Below, one piece after another: positions 4,893 through 7,369 of a stretch of 7,369 bases of DNA; the stretch's first letter is position 1; every line of letters begins with the position of its first letter. The stretch lies in assembly GCA_023264475.1 (NCBI GenBank), contig JAHFMA010000026.1, positions 1-7,369 on the forward strand, given 5' to 3'. The notes under the pieces were generated by a model. It was not told the origin of the DNA, searched no databases, and saw only the letters and a list, made by a program, of their open reading frames with translations. This DNA is from Candidatus Parcubacteria bacterium (GTDB taxonomy: Bacteria; Patescibacteriota; Minisyncoccia; Phycocordibacterales; PALSA-1337). A program made the translations under genes and the position numbers.

Positions 4893-4997
4893 AGCCTCGG
4901 GTTCGATCCGAGGGACCTTTCGCGAGCGACTGGCGAAGCGAACTGAGCGATTTTCCAGCAGGAAAATCGCGTGTCCCGAGGGACGAAGCCCGAGGCT
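4893..4997. repeat. Nested inverted-repeat element abutting the rpmG stop
   Basis: The outer arms AGCCTCGGG (4893-4901) and CCCGAGGCT (4989-4997) pair perfectly. Inside them, TTCG/CGAA (4902-4905 with 4984-4987), TCC/GGA (4907-4909 with 4981-4983) and GGGAC/GTCCC (4912-4916 with 4973-4977) continue the stem with small bulges. A perfect 10-bp hairpin lies within: GCGATTTTCC (4947-4956), loop AGCA, GGAAAATCGC (4961-4970). The left half also contains related GCGAGCGACTG and GCGAAGCGAACTG segments. The whole 105 bp could fold into one long branched structure. It begins 1 nt after the rpmG stop codon, so it will be the 3' end of that mRNA. The T tract after it is weak, so it may be a terminator, an mRNA-stabilising structure or a dispersed intergenic repeat. 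Confidence 0.7.
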
Positions 4998-4998
4998 G

Positions 4999-5154
4999 TT
5001 ATTTCTTCGCCTCCTTGAACGTGACGTGCTTGCGGAGCTTGGCCGAGTATTTCTTGAGCTCGATCTTGCGCTCGACCTTCTTGCGGTTCTTGCGGGTCCA
5101 ATAGGTCTCGCCCGTCTCCTTGTGTTTGAGTTGTATCAGTTGGTCTTGCGACAT
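4999..5154 (-). CDS. rpmG: 50S ribosomal protein L33
   Basis: This is a component of the large ribosomal subunit, near the E site. The 51-aa product starts at the ATG at 5154, which leaves the normal L33 length. It shows the family pattern HKETGETYWTRKNRKK (11-26), then ERKIELKKYSAKLRKH (28-43) and a lysine-rich end. The zinc-binding cysteines of C+ L33 proteins are absent: the usual KYCPxC position reads KKYSAKL, so this is a C-minus, zinc-independent form. No strong SD is seen. A promoter lies just upstream and overlaps that of the divergent alanine racemase gene. Downstream, its 3' end runs straight into a 105-bp nested inverted repeat, followed by tRNA-Trp on the same strand, as in the common rpmG-trnW-secE-nusG order. 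secE and nusG are not here. Confidence 0.93.
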   Translation of the reverse strand: MSQDQLIQLKHKETGETYWTRKNRKKVERKIELKKYSAKLRKHVTFKEAKK

Positions 5155-5171
5155 AGCTGTATTTATTGAGG

Positions 5172-5200
5172 TTGTACTATAGCCCAATATCCGCCATAAT
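5172..5200 (+). promoter_or_regulatory. Promoter of alr (leaderless)
   Basis: TTGTAC (5172-5177), a 17-bp spacer and CATAAT (5195-5200) precede the alr ATG by only 6 nt. Transcription would begin at or next to the A of the start codon, giving a leaderless mRNA. The -35 is weak (3 of 6). Confidence 0.55.
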
Positions 5201-5204
5201 GCAA
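5176..5204 (-). promoter_or_regulatory. Promoter of rpmG
   Basis: On the minus strand, TTGCAT (complement of 5199-5204), a 17-bp spacer and TATAGT (complement of 5176-5181) put the start near 5169, about 15 nt before the rpmG ATG. Each hexamer overlaps a hexamer of the opposing alr promoter. Confidence 0.55.
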
Positions 5205-5206
5205 AC

Positions 5207-6358
5207 ATGAAAGGCCTACTCCATTGGCTCTCCCGCCGTCGCTTCCCTTACGAGCCTCTGATCAGCATATCCGTGTCTCGAAGCCGCATCCTCGGCAATA
5301 TCGCGGCTTTCCGGCCCTTGGCGCCCGGCGGAGCCATCGCCCCCGTCCTCAAGAGCAACGCCTACGGCCACGGGCTCCTAGAAGTCGCCGGCATCCTAGC
5401 CAAGGAGCGTGACATCCCCTTCTTCGTGGTCGACTCGTACTTCGAAGCCGTGGTTCTGCGTGCCGGCCACATCCACAAGCCGCTCCTCGTGATCGGCTAT
5501 ACGCGTCCCGAGACCATGCTCGTCTCGCGCATCCCGTGCGCCGCTTTCACTGTGACCAGCCTCGAAGGCCTGAAGGGTCTCTCCGGCGCATGTCGCCCCA
5601 TCCACATCCACCTCAAGATCGATACCGGCATGCGGCGACATGGCATATTGCCGGAAGAGATCCCGGAAGCGATCAAGCTCATCAAAGAGCATGAGGTCAT
5701 CATCCTAGAAGGCATTTGCACGCATCTCTGCGATGCCGACAACGTCGACGAATCATTCACCGAGCATCAATCCAGCGTCTGGAAACATGCGGTGCGCGAG
5801 CTCAAGTCTGCCTTCCCCGGCCTGCGATACATTCATGCCGCCGCGACCGACGGCGCACGCTATTCTGCCGATCTCGACAGCAATGTCCTGCGCCTCGGCA
5901 TCGGGCTCTATGGCCTTTCCGAGAATGCCAAGCTGGCCGAACAGGTCCGCCTCCTGCCGGCGCTCGAGATGAAGACCGTCGTGACCGGCGTGAAGAAGCT
6001 CAAGGCCGGAGAGACGGCCGGCTACGGCAATTCATTCATGGCCAAGAAGGACATGGCGATCGCCACGATCCCGGTAGGCTACTATGAGGGTCTCGACCGG
6101 CGCCTATCGAATAAAGGCACAGTCCAAGTCGGATCAGGCCGCATCGCATGCCCGATCATTGGACGCGTGAGCATGAATATCGCGATCATCGATGTCACCG
6201 GGGCCGCCGGCGCCAAGATCGGCGACGAGGTCGTGGTCGTGAACCGCGAAGCAAGCGACTCGAATTCCCTGGTCTCCATGGCCCGTGCCGCCAATACGAT
6301 CTCATACGACCTAGCAGTGCATATCCCTGCGCATCTCAAGCGCATCGTGGTCGAATAA
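5207..6358 (+). CDS. alr: Alanine racemase
   Basis: This PLP enzyme interconverts L- and D-alanine and supplies D-Ala for peptidoglycan in the cytoplasm. The 383-aa product has the usual family length and both domains. The N-terminal TIM barrel carries the PLP lysine K49 in APVLKSNAYGHG (45-56), FFVVDSYFEA (72-81), the LKIDTGMRRHG loop (136-146) and VLRLGIGLYG (227-236), where R229 is the residue expected to contact the PLP pyridine nitrogen. The C-terminal beta domain has the catalytic tyrosine Y273 in AGYGNSF (271-277), IPVGYYEGLDRR (288-299) in place of the common GYADGxxR, GRVSMNI (319-325) and GDEVVVV (339-345). All key residues are present. The start at 5207 has no SD but lies 6 nt after a -10 hexamer, so translation is probably leaderless. 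It is divergent from rpmG and stands alone, ending at a bidirectional terminator. Confidence 0.95.
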   Translation: MKGLLHWLSRRRFPYEPLISISVSRSRILGNIAAFRPLAPGGAIAPVLKSNAYGHGLLEVAGILAKERDIPFFVVDSYFEAVVLRAGHIHKPLLVIGYTRPETMLVSRIPCAAFTVTSLEGLKGLSGACRPIHIHLKIDTGMRRHGILPEEIPEAIKLIKEHEVIILEGICTHLCDADNVDESFTEHQSSVWKHAVRELKSAFPGLRYIHAAATDGARYSADLDSNVLRLGIGLYGLSENAKLAEQVRLLPALEMKTVVTGVKKLKAGETAGYGNSFMAKKDMAIATIPVGYYEGLDRRLSNKGTVQVGSGRIACPIIGRVSMNIAIIDVTGAAGAKIGDEVVVVNREASDSNSLVSMARAANTISYDLAVHIPAHLKRIVVE

Positions 6359-6376
6359 CACGGAGATTGGCCGAAT

Positions 6377-6415
6377 AAAAATCGCCTGCTCTCGGAGAGA
6401 ACAGGCGATGATTTT
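6377..6415. terminator. Bidirectional terminator between alr and the 231-aa gene
   Basis: An 8-bp stem, ATCGCCTG (6381-6388) with CAGGCGAT (6402-6409), is extended inside by CTCTC/GAGAG pairing. It has T-rich sequence on both exits: TTTT at 6412-6415 on the plus strand and TTTTT on the minus strand (complement of 6377-6381, the first bases of which belong to the stem). It serves the convergent alr and 6415-7110 genes. Confidence 0.82.
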
Positions 6416-7110
6416 CAATCGCGCAAGATGAGCACTAGATATCGCACAGAGCGCATCTGGAGATCGGATGTCAATATCAGTTTGCCGACATAGGTATCAG
6501 TGCCGATCTGTTCTTGGGGCTTATCGAGAATGCCCGCCAACCTAGCTCTGACGCCTTTGTGGAGAGAGGCCAGAGACTTACCCAGCTGACTGAATGTGTA
6601 GCCGTGCTTGGCTCTCAGGCTCTTGAGATGTTCTTGCAAGTACCCTTGGATACGGGCCGGCTCAGGCTGGCCCAATGATGATACGGATGGATTCTTTTCG
6701 AAGCAATCCTCGATGATCACCTCGAACTCTCCGATAGATAGCCACAACGCCTTCTCTAGAGTGACTCGCTCGCTGAGGCCGCATGCTGGATAGCGATCTT
6801 TCACATATATGAGATCGAGGCCTGTCTCTATGACCACAAGATATGACTGCAATTGCGACTCGATCGCTATCATATCTTCTAACAGTGCGAACCTCAGTTG
6901 CTTCTGCTGACGTTGTTCTGCATCGGTCAGACCGATCCCATAGGGATACGCCACTGACAGCCGCTCGCTCAGATCGAACAACATAGAATGCGGTGCTTGA
7001 CGGATCTCTGCCTTGACGGCCTGGATCGAGAATCTGACCAGCTTCAATACTTCGTTCTGAAATTCTAGAAAGATCTCATTGGCGAGATCCACCTGTTCTT
7101 GTGTTTCCAT
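6415..7110 (-). CDS. Uncharacterised 231-aa helical protein
   Basis: I do not recognise this family. The start is well fixed: AAAGGAGG (complement of 7120-7127) lies 9 nt before the ATG, the best SD in the window. The product is soluble in appearance, with no signal peptide or membrane helix, and predicted mostly helical: 5-36, 65-105 (QQKQLRFALLEDMIAIESQLQSYLVV), 115-140 and 152-195. Residues 165-195 (LRAKHGYTFSQLGKSLASLH, then KGVRARLAGIL) have the spacing of a helix-turn-helix and could bind nucleic acid, but this is weak. Cysteines are at 110 and 136. It lies alone between the tRNA-Tyr terminator and a bidirectional terminator shared with alr, so it is probably monocistronic. A possible -10 (TATATC) lies just before the SD with no convincing -35. 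Confidence 0.75.
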   Translation of the reverse strand: METQEQVDLANEIFLEFQNEVLKLVRFSIQAVKAEIRQAPHSMLFDLSERLSVAYPYGIGLTDAEQRQQKQLRFALLEDMIAIESQLQSYLVVIETGLDLIYVKDRYPACGLSERVTLEKALWLSIGEFEVIIEDCFEKNPSVSSLGQPEPARIQGYLQEHLKSLRAKHGYTFSQLGKSLASLHKGVRARLAGILDKPQEQIGTDTYVGKLILTSDLQMRSVRYLVLILRD

Positions 7111-7119
7111 AGCTATGAA

Positions 7120-7127
7120 CCTCCTTT
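7120..7127 (-). promoter_or_regulatory. Strong Shine-Dalgarno of the 231-aa gene
   Basis: AAAGGAGG on the minus strand, a full match to the anti-SD core, lies 9 nt from the ATG at 7110. It is notable because most other genes here have weak or no SD. Confidence 0.85.
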
Positions 7128-7171
7128 GATATAGTTTTCAAAATCCTATTGCCTTTGGAAGAGCATAACGC

Positions 7172-7198
7172 AAAGCCGCCTTTATGCAAGGCGGCTTT
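7172..7198 (-). terminator. Terminator of tRNA-Tyr
   Basis: A perfect 11-bp stem (AAAGCCGCCTT 7172-7182, AAGGCGGCTTT 7188-7198) has a 5-nt loop. On the minus strand the 3' arm ends in TTT followed by GCGTT, a short T tract. It lies 11 bp beyond the encoded CCA of tRNA-Tyr. Confidence 0.8.
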
Positions 7199-7209
7199 AG
7201 CGGCTTACT

Positions 7210-7296
7210 TGGTGCGCAGGGAAGGATTCGAACCTTCGTAGACCATAGGTCGATGGATTTACAGTCCATTGCAATTGACCGCTCTGCCACCTGCGC
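7210..7296 (-). tRNA. tRNA-Tyr (GTA anticodon), CCA tail encoded
   Basis: On the minus strand the acceptor arms GCGCAGG and CCTGCGC pair (7290-7296 with 7214-7220). The anticodon stem is ATGGA/TCCAT with loop CTGTAAA, giving GTA. A long class II variable arm and the T arm AAGGTTCGAATCCTT follow. The discriminator is A (7213) and CCA is encoded at 7210-7212. The total is 87 nt. Confidence 0.96.
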
Positions 7297-7313
7297 GCTG
7301 TCGGAACCCGTTG

Positions 7314-7342
7314 ATTCTAGTATTTTTCGGGCTATTAAGCAA
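7314..7342 (-). promoter_or_regulatory. Promoter of tRNA-Tyr
   Basis: On the minus strand, TTGCTT (complement of 7337-7342), a 17-bp spacer and TAGAAT (complement of 7314-7319) lie 17 bp upstream of the mature tRNA-Tyr 5' end. The -10 matches 5 of 6 bases. The rest of the right edge (7343-7369) shows no gene, only a small CGCC/GGCG inverted repeat at 7348-7363. Confidence 0.6.
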
Positions 7343-7369
7343 TTCTCGCCTATTTCTGGGCGACCGCAT

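Noticed and set aside
4895..4913. CCTCGG-GTTCGAT-CCGAGG resembling a tRNA T arm
   Set aside because: The stem is 6 bp with a loop not in the TTCRANN register, and no acceptor or anticodon arm can be built around it; it is part of the nested inverted repeat.
5716..6087. 123-aa plus-strand frame within alr
   Set aside because: Out of frame with a fully motif-supported alanine racemase; Arg/Pro-rich composition typical of a GC-rich shadow frame.
1..7369. CRISPR array, insertion sequence or prophage genes
   Set aside because: No regularly spaced repeats, no transposase or integrase motifs and no phage structural genes are visible on either strand.

Overview
The window reads as chromosomal DNA of a small-genome bacterium. 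A candidate-phylum (Patescibacteria/CPR, perhaps Parcubacteria-like) source is my best guess. The reasons are leaderless or weak-SD starts at several genes, a small secreted Ig-like protein of a style common in those genomes, a cysteine-free L33, and compact gene packing. The code looks standard: TGA is used as a stop (parB-like gene, 231-aa gene) and the tRNA-Trp anticodon is CCA. Most genes are GC-rich by eye. The exception is an AT-rich block at about 546-1110.

Layout, left to right. The left edge holds the N-terminal 181 residues of RarA (minus strand). It is preceded without any gap by an AT-rich, membrane-anchored DUF2726 nuclease-like gene. Next comes a plus-strand gene remnant (1106-1318) that has lost its start but keeps its terminator. 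Two back-to-back terminators separate it from a ParB-like gene (minus, 1406-2719). That gene's leader carries a terminator-like hairpin, and its promoter overlaps the divergent promoter of a 90-aa cysteine-containing protein (2882-3154). A LexA-family repressor (3193-3756) lies downstream of a 68-aa gene (3772-3978). Both appear to be driven from a promoter whose -35/-10 spacer is filled by a perfect GAAC-N4-GTTC palindrome, so they probably form an autoregulated SOS operon. A secreted Ig-like protein (4137-4601), tRNA-Trp, a possible 30-aa hydrophobic ORF, a 105-bp nested inverted repeat and rpmG (L33) follow on the minus strand. Alanine racemase (5207-6358, plus) diverges from rpmG through mirrored, overlapping promoters. 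The right end has an unrecognised 231-aa protein and tRNA-Tyr, both minus strand with clear terminators.

How the genes relate. RarA and LexA are both DNA-damage or replication-stress functions, but only the lexA promoter has a visible SOS operator. rpmG and tRNA-Trp look like a remnant of the common rpmG-trnW-secE-nusG order, with secE and nusG absent. Alanine racemase points to D-alanine synthesis for peptidoglycan. The best candidates for something undescribed are the SOS-controlled 68-aa protein, the divergent parB-like/Cys-protein pair with its odd leader, and the nested repeat after rpmG. None of these is proven to be a new system.
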